Below, one piece after another: positions 16,903 through 24,425 of a stretch of 64,000 bases of DNA. A program made the position numbers and the translations under genes. Under the pieces are notes generated by a model that searched no databases, was not told where the DNA came from, and was given only the letters and a program-made list of their open reading frames with translations. The stretch lies in contig NZ_BCXG01000013.1 in NCBI RefSeq assembly GCF_001894985.1, positions 1 through 64,000 on the forward strand, read 5' to 3'. Positions within the stretch are counted from its first letter, which is position 1. Each line of letters begins with the position of its first letter. Source of the stretch: Rhodococcus tukisamuensis NBRC 100609 (GTDB lineage Bacteria; Actinomycetota; Actinomycetes; Mycobacteriales; Mycobacteriaceae).

Positions 16903-16927
16903 TTTTACCGACACGATGTCGGTAAAA
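16903..16927. promoter_or_regulatory. 11+3+11 bp perfect inverted repeat upstream of the DUF420 gene
   Basis: TTTTACCGACA and its exact complement TGTCGGTAAAA flank the trinucleotide CGA. The repeat is AT-tipped and isolated in a GC-rich context, which is typical of a dimeric repressor operator (TetR, GntR or similar). It is not a terminator for the upstream gene, whose stop lies 208 bp away. The rest of the 308-bp gap 16827-17134 holds nothing else I can support. Confidence 0.6.
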
Positions 16928-17134
16928 CCGCCACGCGGACGTTAACACGCTCCCGACGAGGAGCCGATCCGAGGTGGCGCGGGCATCGGTCGGTGGCCGG
17001 GCCCGAGAAGACGCTCCGACGCCCGGCGACTGCGGTCGAGGAACTGAATCTGTGGGCGCGGTCCGCACCACCGCGACGGGGCGTCGAGCGCCTCGGCAGG
17101 AACGGCCACATCGAGGCGTTCCGCACTCCCCCGA

Positions 17135-17845
17135 TCAGGTGGCGTCGTGATGTTGGTCGATCACCCGGCGGGCCAGGTCGGCGATCTTGACGTTCATCTG
17201 CTGCGAGGTACGCCGCAGCAGGTCGAAGGCTGCGTCGTCGGAGATGCGGTGCAGGGCCATCAGCAGACCGACGGCCTTGCCGATCTCCCGGTTGCTGGTC
17301 AGCCCGGCACGCAGGGTGCTCGCCTCGCTGCCTCCGATGACCGCGGACACAGTGACTGCGGCGAACGCCGCCAGGATCGCCGCCTGCTCGGCGGCGGTGT
17401 CGGTGAAGACCCCCGCAGTGTCGGTGAACAGATTCAGCGCACCGACCTTGCGGTCGTCGACGCGCAACCGGAACCCCATCGCCCCTCGAACCGAGGTCGC
17501 CGCGACCACCCGGGCCGCCAATCGCGGCCACTGCGGCGCGGTGGTCAGATCCGGGTCCAACTGAGCGGCCTCGTTCTCGATGGCATCCAGGCAGGGCCCC
17601 TCGCCCACGGCCCTTTCCAGGTCGTCGACCCGGCGGGCGATCTCGTCGCTGGCCGCGACCGTGACATAGGTGCCCCCGTTTCGGAGCATCAGGCTGGCAT
17701 GGTCACATCCGGACACCAGTGAGGTCGCGGCGGCACAGATCGCCTCGTACACCTCGCCTTCGCTGGACCCGCGGTAGACGATCTCCGCCAACGCGGCGAA
17801 CACCGTCGCAGGATTGTCTGGCACCGACACCGGGGCGTTCTCCAT
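17135..17845 (-). CDS. GAF-ANTAR domain regulator
   Basis: A 236-residue protein with an N-terminal GAF-like sensor (residues about 10-165; the EGPCLDAIENEA segment and GFRLRVDDRKVGALNLF are typical). A C-terminal ANTAR RNA-binding domain follows (about 175-232; SNREIGKAVGLLMALHRISDDAAFDLLRRTSQQMNVKIADLARRV). ANTAR proteins bind paired hairpins to antiterminate transcription; mycobacterial members respond to stress. ATG at 17845 behind GAGGAGGG. It follows two STAS-domain genes on the same strand, suggesting a stress-signalling cluster. Confidence 0.88.
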   Translation of the reverse strand: MENAPVSVPDNPATVFAALAEIVYRGSSEGEVYEAICAAATSLVSGCDHASLMLRNGGTYVTVAASDEIARRVDDLERAVGEGPCLDAIENEAAQLDPDLTTAPQWPRLAARVVAATSVRGAMGFRLRVDDRKVGALNLFTDTAGVFTDTAAEQAAILAAFAAVTVSAVIGGSEASTLRAGLTSNREIGKAVGLLMALHRISDDAAFDLLRRTSQQMNVKIADLARRVIDQHHDAT

Positions 17846-17961
17846 CAGACCCTCCTCGCCACGCGCGGACGAGGCGCGTCGTCAAGTGTCGTTGTCACCG
17901 TAGCCCACGCTCCTGCAAGTCGGGTGCTGTCGACTCGGCAGCACGTCCGACAATGTCGGGG

Positions 17962-18618
17962 CTAGCCCCCCAACGCCGAGGGCAATGAGTCGTAGCAGCG
18001 GGACAGCGGGAGCGTGCCGGTGGTGGTCAGCATGAGCCCGAGGCGGGGAGAACCGGTGACCAGACGCAGATCGAGCCGGTTGCGGTCGGCCCGCCGCGTC
18101 GCGGCGGCCAACTCGCGTGTAACCGCGATGCTGACGAACGTCGTCGCCGCGAGGTCTACCACCACACCGTGGTAGCTGGTGGACAGTGCATGGTCGAGCA
18201 CCCGACGGAACTCGGGCAGGGTCGAGGACTCGAGATCACCACCTACCGTCACCACCGTGGTGTGACAGTATCCGCCGCGATCCGGTACCTGATACGACGG
18301 CCGATCGGGATGTGGTGCCGCGAGCCGTCGTTCGCGTACGGTGACGACCGTCTCCGGAGTCGACGTAGTGGACGAATTGCGGGCAAGGAGAGCCCGGTAG
18401 AGAGCTTCCGGGATCAGTTCCGCTCGGCCGGCGCGCGTAGCAGCGAGATACAACGTGGCGCGGTCCCGGTCGCGAAGCACCGTCTGACGGTCGGGTTCCT
18501 CGTCCCCCGTTCGAGCCAGTCGACGGTCGATCTCCGCCACTACCGCAGTGAGCGCCGCCACCTTCTCGGCATCGTCGGAGTCCGGGGATCGGGTCGGAAT
18601 GCTTGCTGTGTGCGTCAT
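17962..18618 (-). CDS. STAS-domain protein (anti-sigma-factor antagonist-like)
   Basis: A 218-residue protein whose C-terminal half (about 120-215) fits a STAS fold: VVTVGGDLESSTLPEFRRVLDHAL, then GVVVDLAATTFVSIAVTRELAAA. The phosphorylatable serine of SpoIIAA-type proteins would fall in TTFVSIA. The N-terminal half is helical and charged (RRLARTGDEEPDRQTVLRDRDRATLYL). The true start is the ATG at 18618, which shares one base with the stop of the preceding STAS gene (TGATG), so translation is probably coupled. Role inferred: partner-switch control of a sigma factor or ANTAR protein. Confidence 0.75.
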   Translation of the reverse strand: MTHTASIPTRSPDSDDAEKVAALTAVVAEIDRRLARTGDEEPDRQTVLRDRDRATLYLAATRAGRAELIPEALYRALLARNSSTTSTPETVVTVRERRLAAPHPDRPSYQVPDRGGYCHTTVVTVGGDLESSTLPEFRRVLDHALSTSYHGVVVDLAATTFVSIAVTRELAAATRRADRNRLDLRLVTGSPRLGLMLTTTGTLPLSRCYDSLPSALGG

Positions 18619-19079
18619 CAAGATGCCTGTTCCCTCCGTGCTGGGATTCGTCGGGGCGCCGCGGCTCCGGTCACACCGCCAGAAACACCCGCTCGCGAAC
18701 GCTCGTGCCACACGATCGCCTCCTCGACGGTGTCGAAGATTGGCATCTGCTCGGTCAATCCGGCGACTGCGAGACCACGCCGCACACCACGAGGTGGTGC
18801 CACCACACTGATCTCGATGCCACGCCGGTCCGCGTTCACCGCCGTCAGCAGCCACAGGCCACCGACACTGAGGAACGTCAACCCACGCAGGTTCACGATC
18901 ACCGCTGCCGGCCACTCGTCCGGGCCACCGCGCAGCGCCGCCTCGAAGTCGCACAGAGAGTTTTCGTCCAACTCGCCGGACAGCGTGAGCAGCACCGTGC
19001 CCCGGTCACCGACGTGCGGCAACCGGCACATGCGCACACCGAAGCCAGGACAGAAGGCGGATGCAAGGAAGGAAGACAC
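18618..19079 (-). CDS. STAS-domain protein
   Basis: A 153-residue protein. The STAS core runs over about residues 30-115 (TVLLTLSGELDENSLCDFEAAL, then AVIVNLRGLTFLSVGGLWLLTAV), with the candidate phospho-site serine in TFLSVGG. I chose the GTG at 19079 because GGAGG lies 8 bp upstream; the frame is open further. It is translationally coupled to a second STAS gene, and a GAF-ANTAR gene follows. No anti-sigma kinase is visible in the window. The 225 bp upstream (19080-19304) carry no gene I can support. Confidence 0.72.
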   Translation of the reverse strand: MSSFLASAFCPGFGVRMCRLPHVGDRGTVLLTLSGELDENSLCDFEAALRGGPDEWPAAVIVNLRGLTFLSVGGLWLLTAVNADRRGIEISVVAPPRGVRRGLAVAGLTEQMPIFDTVEEAIVWHERSRAGVSGGVTGAAAPRRIPARREQAS

Positions 19080-19304
19080 AGCTGGAACCTCCGCGGCAAA
19101 AAGGGGAATGCCTGCCGGAACCTCGAACAGTCCACGACCGCCGCACAAGGGGCAGGCACGCAGGCTGTTGTCTCAACCACATACTGTCTATCACCCGCAG
19201 CGCCCCCGGTCCAGGCGGCACGGTCGTTCGCGGGCTCTGCACCGCGGCGGCGCCCTGCTTTCTTACTGGCAACAGATATTGGACCCCGCCCCCAGCGGCG
19301 GGCG

Positions 19305-20828
19305 TCAGTCGCCGAACACGCTCTCACGCACCACGTGCTTGGTCAGCTTGCCGGAGGGGTTGCGCGGCAACGACTCCACCAGCACCAGCTCGCGCGGGAC
19401 CTTGTAGCGGGCGAGCTTGCCGGACAGGTACTCGCGCAGTTCCTCGAGTTCGAGCTCGCAGCCCGGCGCCGGCACCACGACGGCGACCACGGTCTCGCCC
19501 CACTCGCGGTGCGGCCGGCCGATCACTGCCACGTCGAGAACGTCCGCACGCGGCCGGATTGCCTCCTCCACCTCCTGCGAGTAGACGTTCTCACCGCCGG
19601 TGATGATGATGTCCTTGGTGCGGTCGACGATGTACAGGTAGCCGTCCTCGTCCAGTCGGGCGACGTCGCCGGTCCGGTACCAGCGACCCTCGAACACCTC
19701 CGCGGTGGCCTCGTCGTTGTTCAGGTACCCGACCATCCGGGTGTCCCCGCTGAGCCAGATCTCGCCGGTCTCCCCCGGCCCGGCGTCGCCGCCGTCGGCG
19801 CGGACCACCCGCAAGTCGACGCCGGGCATGCCGCCGCGCCCGATCGACCCGGCCTTCGCGATCTGCTCGTGCGGGTACAGCGCGGTGCCGGTCGGCCCCA
19901 TCTCGCTCATGCCGTACACCTGGTAGAAGTCCTCGGACCGGTACGCCTGCTGCAGCTGCCGGGCGACCTCGGCGCCGATCGGGGCGCCGCCGTAGGTCCA
20001 CCGCCGCATGGTCGAGAAGTCGTAGGCGGACAGGTCGATGCCGGCCGCCCGGGCCACCTGCAGCGGCGCCAGGTAGGCGATCGGGGCGCCGAAGAAGGCG
20101 GTGATCTTCTCGGCACCGATGATCTCGAGGAAGGGCAGCGGCGCGTACTCGCGCATCAGGACGACCGTGCCGCCGAGGAACATGGTCGGGACGAACCAGA
20201 CGTTGAGCGGGGCCGCGTGCCAGATCGGCATCGCGATCAGCACCCGCTCGTCGCGGTCGAGTCCGAGGGTGGTCGCGATGTACGGCGCGACGGTGGTGAT
20301 CGAGCGATGGGTGTGCAGGCAGCCCTTGGGGGCACTGGTGGTCCCCGATGTGTAGAGCACCTGGGCGATGTCGGTCTCGTCCAGGTCGACGCCGTCCCAC
20401 TCGTCGGCGACGTCGACGAGCGAGTCGAAGTCCCGTTCGGCGTCCGGCCCACCCTCGGTGAACAGCCAGTCAACCTGCGGCGCACCGGCTTCCACCACCG
20501 GTCGCAGCTCGGCCGAGGCGACGCCCACCGTCGCCCCGCTGTGCCGCAGCAGGTACTCGACCTCCGGCGGCGCGAGCTTGTGGTTGACCGGCACGACCGC
20601 CGCGCCGGCCCGCCAGGCGCCGAACGCGGCGATCACAAATCCGGGCGTGTTGAAGGTCATCACCGCGACACGGTCGCCGCGGCCGACGCCGCGGGCCCGG
20701 AACACCTCGGCGGCGCGCCGGGAGGCGGCCAGCAGTTCCCGGTAGGTGATGCGCTCGTCCCCGTACACCACCGCTTCCTTGTCGGGGAATTTCCGGCAGG
20801 TGCTCTCGAGCATCGTCGTCAGGTTCAT
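19305..20828 (-). CDS. Acyl-CoA synthetase / AMP-dependent ligase
   Basis: A 507-residue adenylate-forming enzyme that activates a carboxylic (probably fatty) acid to its CoA thioester. All core motifs are intact: YTSGTTSAPKG near residue 165, YGMSEMGPTG, the TGDVARLDEDGYLYIVDRTKD hinge region and the catalytic lysine in NPSGKLTKHV near the C-terminus. The ATG at 20828 has AAGGAG 5 bp upstream, and earlier in-frame codons run through the divergent promoter. Divergent from a TetR gene and an AidB-like dehydrogenase, which suggests a small regulated acid-degradation cluster. Confidence 0.92.
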   Translation of the reverse strand: MNLTTMLESTCRKFPDKEAVVYGDERITYRELLAASRRAAEVFRARGVGRGDRVAVMTFNTPGFVIAAFGAWRAGAAVVPVNHKLAPPEVEYLLRHSGATVGVASAELRPVVEAGAPQVDWLFTEGGPDAERDFDSLVDVADEWDGVDLDETDIAQVLYTSGTTSAPKGCLHTHRSITTVAPYIATTLGLDRDERVLIAMPIWHAAPLNVWFVPTMFLGGTVVLMREYAPLPFLEIIGAEKITAFFGAPIAYLAPLQVARAAGIDLSAYDFSTMRRWTYGGAPIGAEVARQLQQAYRSEDFYQVYGMSEMGPTGTALYPHEQIAKAGSIGRGGMPGVDLRVVRADGGDAGPGETGEIWLSGDTRMVGYLNNDEATAEVFEGRWYRTGDVARLDEDGYLYIVDRTKDIIITGGENVYSQEVEEAIRPRADVLDVAVIGRPHREWGETVVAVVVPAPGCELELEELREYLSGKLARYKVPRELVLVESLPRNPSGKLTKHVVRESVFGD

Positions 20829-20915
20829 GAATTCTCCTTGGGACGTCCCGGAGTGTCTCCGGGTCGGGGATTGCCGTGTGCGCCGATTCGTTCTACAGTC
20901 AGCTCTGGTAAGGAT

Positions 20916-20929
20916 TGAACCATGATTCA
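20916..20929. promoter_or_regulatory. Imperfect dyad between divergent fadD and tetR
   Basis: TGAACCATGATTCA reads as two TGAA(C/T)CA arms with one mismatch pair. A wider CTCTG/CAGAG pair surrounds it. It sits in the 125-bp divergent gap where an operator for the TetR would be expected. Weak, position-based call. Confidence 0.35.
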
Positions 20930-20953
20930 GAGTTTCGGGAAAGGTGGTGTCTG

Positions 20954-21583
20954 ATGGCGTACCGAGCGACGGACAAGACCCGGGCCGCGCAGGCACAGCG
21001 CCGGGAGCTGCTGCTGGCCACCTCCGAGAAGCTGATTGCCGCCGGCGGGTTCGCCGCCGCACCGGTCAAGGTCATCGCCGATGCCTGCGGCATGAGTGTC
21101 GGGTCGGTGTACTCCCACTTCGCCGGTCGCGCCGACCTGCTGGCCGCCGTGTTCCGACGCGGCGCCGACCAGGAACTGGCCGAGGTCCGCAAGGCCGTCG
21201 AGGCGTGCGAGAGCGCGACCGACCGACTGCAGGCCGTCGTCCGCACCTTCGCCTGGCGCGCCATCCGTGGCCGACAGATGGCCTGGTCGCTGCTGTTCGA
21301 ACCGGTCGACCCGCGGGTCGACGAGGAACGCCTGATCTACCGCCGCTCCTACGTCGAGGTGACCACGGCGATCCTGCACGACGGCATCGCCGCCGGGGAG
21401 TTCCCGGCGCAGCACGTCGACATCGCCGCCGCCGCCCTGATCGGCGCCATCAGCGAGTCGCTCGCCGGCCGACTGTCCCCGGTGCCGGTCGAGGCGACGG
21501 AGTCGTCCTCCGACGCCGACATCGTCGACGCCATCCTCGAGCTCTGCCTGCGCGCGGTCGGCGCCGAGCCGGCCTCCCGCTGA
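20954..21583 (+). CDS. TetR-family transcriptional regulator
   Basis: A 209-residue repressor with a standard TetR helix-turn-helix (residues about 10-57: RRELLLATSEKLIAAGGFAAAPVKVIADACGMSVGSVYSHFAGRADLL). I chose the ATG at 20954 (AAGGTGG 9 bp upstream) over an in-frame ATG at 20915. It is divergent from the acyl-CoA synthetase gene and 68 bp upstream of the dehydrogenase gene, so it likely controls both. The effector may be an acyl-CoA, by analogy with KstR/FadR-type TetR proteins. Confidence 0.9.
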   Translation: MAYRATDKTRAAQAQRRELLLATSEKLIAAGGFAAAPVKVIADACGMSVGSVYSHFAGRADLLAAVFRRGADQELAEVRKAVEACESATDRLQAVVRTFAWRAIRGRQMAWSLLFEPVDPRVDEERLIYRRSYVEVTTAILHDGIAAGEFPAQHVDIAAAALIGAISESLAGRLSPVPVEATESSSDADIVDAILELCLRAVGAEPASR

Positions 21584-21651
21584 CCACCGGTCACACCCTC
21601 CCTGCCACCCCGCCCGATCCACCCCGCCACCGAATCCCGAAGGGACGCACC

Positions 21652-23316
21652 ATGACCAACGTCGTAGCGCAGGGACACCACACCCACGAGGTCTTCAACC
21701 AGGCGCCGCCGCGTGTGGACGTCAACGAGTACACCTCGAACATCCCGCTCGTCGAGGGCGTGCGCCGGTACGACGCGGACTGGGCGCAGTCGCACCTCAC
21801 CGACGTCGGGGCGCTGGTCGGGACCGAGAGCTTCATCCACGACGCGGAACTCGCCAACACGGAGATCCCGCGCCTGCACAGCCACGACAAGCACGGCAAC
21901 CGCATCGACGAGGTCGAGTACCACCCCGCGTACCACCGCATCATCTCGGCCGCCGTCGAGCACGGCGCACACACCAGCGCCTGGGCCGAGCCCCGCGCAG
22001 GCGCCAACGTGGCCCGCGCCGCGACGTTCATGATGTTCGCCCAGATCGAGCCCGGACACTCCTGCCCGGTCTCGATGACCCACTCGGTGGTGCCGGCGCT
22101 CGAACTGCAGCCCGAACTCGCGCAGGTGTGGCTGCCCCGGCTGTACGCACGCGGCTACGACGGCGCACTGCGCGCCCCCGGCGACAAGCCCGGTGTGCTG
22201 TTCGGCATGGCGATGACCGAGAAGCAGGGCGGCTCGGACGTGCGCGCCAACACCACCACCGCGACCTCGATCGGCGGGCGTGACTACGTACTCAACGGCC
22301 ACAAGTGGTTCTGCTCGGCGCCGATGTCCGACGGCTTCCTGATCCTGGCCCAGACCGTGCAGGACGGCGCCGAGGGGCTCTCCTGCTTCCTGGTGCCCCG
22401 GGTGCTCGAAAACGGCACCCGCAACGTGTTCCGGATCCAGCGGCTCAAGGACAAGCTCGGCAACAAGTCCAACGCCTCGTCCGAGATCGAGCTCGACGGC
22501 ACCGTCGGCCACCTGGTCGGCGAGCCCGGCCGCGGCGTGCGCACCATCATCGAGATGGTGGCCCGCACCCGACTGGACTGCGTGTACGGCTCCACCGCCG
22601 GCATGCGTCAGGCCGTGGCCGAGGCGCTCTGGCACGTCCGCAACCGGGCCGCGTTCGGCGCGACCCTGATCGACCAGCCGGCGATGACCGCGGTCGCCGC
22701 GGACCTGGCGCTGGAGTCGGAGGCGGCGACGGCCACCTCGCTGCGGCTGGCCCGCGCCCACGACGACGACGCGTCGGAGTCCGAGAAGGCGTTCCGCCGC
22801 CTGGCCACCGCGGTCAGCAAGTACTGGATCTGCAAGAGGGGTCCGCACCACGCCTACGAGGCACTCGAGTGCCTCGGCGGCAACGGCTACACCGAGGCGT
22901 TCCCGCTGGCGCGGCGCTACCGCGAGCAGCCGGTGATGGCCGTGTGGGAGGGCTCGGGCAACGTCATCGCGCTCGACGTGCTGCGCGCCATGACCCGCGA
23001 GCCGGAGTCGGTGCAGGCGTTCGACGCCGAGCTCGCGCTGGCCCGCGGCGCGTCGACGATCTTCGACGCCCACCACGACGCGATGCGACGCTCGCTCGCC
23101 GAACTGTCGACCCTGGCCCCCGCCCAGGCGCAGCTGCGGGCGCGGGCCGTCGCCGCCTCGATGGCGCTGGGCCTGCAGGGTTCCCTGCTCCTGCGCACCG
23201 CCCCGACCGCGGTCGCAGAAGCCTTCCTCGCCGCCCGCCTCGGACCCGAGCGCGACCTCGAGTACGGCAGCCTGCCCGCCGGCACCGACTTCGCGACGAT
23301 TCTCGACCGGCACTGA
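21652..23316 (+). CDS. Acyl-CoA dehydrogenase, AidB-like
   Basis: A 554-residue flavoprotein. The AidB-type N-terminus (HEVFNQAPPRVDVNEYTSN) precedes the acyl-CoA dehydrogenase core: GMAMTEKQGGSDVRANTT and ALECLGGNGYTEAFPLARRYREQPVMAVWEGSGNV, the latter bearing the GGxGY and WEGSGN motifs of the AidB group. Length fits AidB (about 540) rather than the 380 aa of ordinary dehydrogenases. ATG at 21652 behind AAGGGA. The AidB label reflects sequence class; with fadD and TetR beside it, fatty-acid or branched-acid oxidation is the more likely role. Confidence 0.9.
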   Translation: MTNVVAQGHHTHEVFNQAPPRVDVNEYTSNIPLVEGVRRYDADWAQSHLTDVGALVGTESFIHDAELANTEIPRLHSHDKHGNRIDEVEYHPAYHRIISAAVEHGAHTSAWAEPRAGANVARAATFMMFAQIEPGHSCPVSMTHSVVPALELQPELAQVWLPRLYARGYDGALRAPGDKPGVLFGMAMTEKQGGSDVRANTTTATSIGGRDYVLNGHKWFCSAPMSDGFLILAQTVQDGAEGLSCFLVPRVLENGTRNVFRIQRLKDKLGNKSNASSEIELDGTVGHLVGEPGRGVRTIIEMVARTRLDCVYGSTAGMRQAVAEALWHVRNRAAFGATLIDQPAMTAVAADLALESEAATATSLRLARAHDDDASESEKAFRRLATAVSKYWICKRGPHHAYEALECLGGNGYTEAFPLARRYREQPVMAVWEGSGNVIALDVLRAMTREPESVQAFDAELALARGASTIFDAHHDAMRRSLAELSTLAPAQAQLRARAVAASMALGLQGSLLLRTAPTAVAEAFLAARLGPERDLEYGSLPAGTDFATILDRH

Positions 23317-23323
23317 GCCGAGC

Positions 23324-23357
23324 GGTCCGGCCGGCGGGCTCTCCCGTCAGCCGGACC
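23324..23357. terminator. Convergent hairpin after the AidB-like gene
   Basis: GGTCCGGC (23324-23331) pairs with GCCGGACC (23350-23357) around an 18-nt loop. It lies between the convergent dehydrogenase gene and the small membrane-protein gene and overlaps the latter's last codons. No U-tract. Confidence 0.45.
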
Positions 23358-23514
23358 GGCCGGACCGGCGATCGAGGTCGGCGAAGGAATCCTTCGGCTT
23401 GCGCTGCCCGAAGTTCTCGTTGATCGACACGATGAAGAGCATCGTGACGCCGATCAGCACCACCGCGATCGTGACGACCACGACGGCGTAAGCGAACGCG
23501 ACAAGTATTTCCAT
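23347..23514 (-). CDS. Small single-pass membrane protein
   Basis: A 55-residue protein with one long hydrophobic stretch (residues 3-30) followed by a charged tail (NFGQRKPKDSFADLDRRSGRSG). ATG at 23514 with AGAGG 8 bp upstream. Small membrane proteins of this shape are common in actinobacteria, but I do not recognise the family. No transport or signalling motif is visible. Confidence 0.65.
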   Translation of the reverse strand: MEILVAFAYAVVVVTIAVVLIGVTMLFIVSINENFGQRKPKDSFADLDRRSGRSG

Positions 23515-23842
23515 CACAGCACCTCTCGGAGTGGACTGATGGCTCACGCTACGCCCCGCGCGACGGCGCAGGGCGGTGTTCACCGCGTGGCGGTTCTCGC
23601 CGGCTGCGCCAGTTCGCCGAGCACAGAGTCCACCTCGTCCTCGCCTCCGACCGCGACGTCCGGGAGTCCCGGCGCGTCGGCTCCCCAACCCGCACCCGTC
23701 TCGCTCGCTCGCTCCGATGGCCAAGGACGCGGCGGCCCGACAGGTCGACCTGCACCTGGGTCCGATGAGTGAAATTCCTCGAAAACATCTCCCCACACTG
23801 CTGTTCGCGCCGATTCTGTGTGGTGACGTCGCCGGGTAGGGG

Positions 23843-24214
23843 TCAGCTGTCCATCGACTTGCGGATCTCGTCCAGCCTGCTGCGCGCCGCCTTCTGCCGG
23901 TCTTCCCACTGTTCGTCGAGGCTGCGGCCCGCCGGGGTGTCCGCGTCGAGCTCCCGCGCGCCCATCGCACGGCCGGCGATCGACTCGATCTTCTCGCGCA
24001 CGGCGTCGAAGGTCGGCACCCCGGCGTCGGTGTAGTCGGACGCGGGCACCGCGATCGGGGCGGCGGTCGGGGTTGCGGGCGGCGGAGCGTCGGATGCCGC
24101 GGCCTCGGACGCCGTGGGCTCGGGCGTCTCCGTCGCCGGCGACGGGTCAGGCACGACCTCCGCGTCGAGCACCGGCATTGGTTCTGCTGCGGGGTCCTTC
24201 GGGGATTCGCTCAT
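23843..24214 (-). CDS. Hypothetical protein, Pro/Ala-rich N-terminus with acidic helical C-terminus
   Basis: A 123-residue protein. Residues 1-70 are disordered and rich in Pro, Ala, Glu and Thr. Residues about 75-123 look helical and charged (FDAVREKIESIAGRAMGARELD, then EQWEDRQKAARSRLDEIRKSMDS). The ATG at 24214 follows GAGGAGTGTGGCGTG; an adjacent GTG is an alternative. I do not recognise the family. Codon use is like that of neighbouring core genes, so it is probably a genuine lineage gene. Confidence 0.6.
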   Translation of the reverse strand: MSESPKDPAAEPMPVLDAEVVPDPSPATETPEPTASEAAASDAPPPATPTAAPIAVPASDYTDAGVPTFDAVREKIESIAGRAMGARELDADTPAGRSLDEQWEDRQKAARSRLDEIRKSMDS

Positions 24215-24368
24215 CACGCCACACTCCTCGTCCGTGGGTTCCCCAACCCTATGCCGCCGCGAGCTCTGCGAGCTCATGTCACCGCGAGCCCCGCGAGCCT
24301 CAGGTCACCGCGAGCGCGATCTCACCGCCGCGGGCCGGGGCGCGGCGGCGCAGGCCCCCGTCACGAGA

Positions 24369-24416
24369 TCGGCGGGCGAGCGCGGGGTCTCCTGCTCCCC
24401 CGTGCTCGCCCGCCGA
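24369..24416 (-). terminator. Terminator-like hairpin after pheT
   Basis: TCGGCGGGCGAGC (24369-24381) pairs perfectly with GCTCGCCCGCCGA (24404-24416). The 22-nt loop contains GC-rich arms that can extend the stem. It begins 10 bp beyond the pheT stop, the expected place for an intrinsic actinobacterial terminator lacking a U-run. Confidence 0.65.
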
Positions 24417-24425
24417 CCGTCCGTT

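Noticed and set aside
20944-21651. A longer N-terminus for the AidB-like dehydrogenase running through the tetR gene
   Set aside because: The upstream part is an out-of-frame reading of tetR; the ATG at 21652 has a ribosome-binding site and gives the family N-terminus.
24258-24345. Repeated CGCGAGC/CACCGCGAGC motifs upstream of the pheT terminator, possible short tandem repeat or CRISPR-like array
   Set aside because: Only a few imperfect copies without regular spacing or unique spacers; probably GC-rich intergenic noise.
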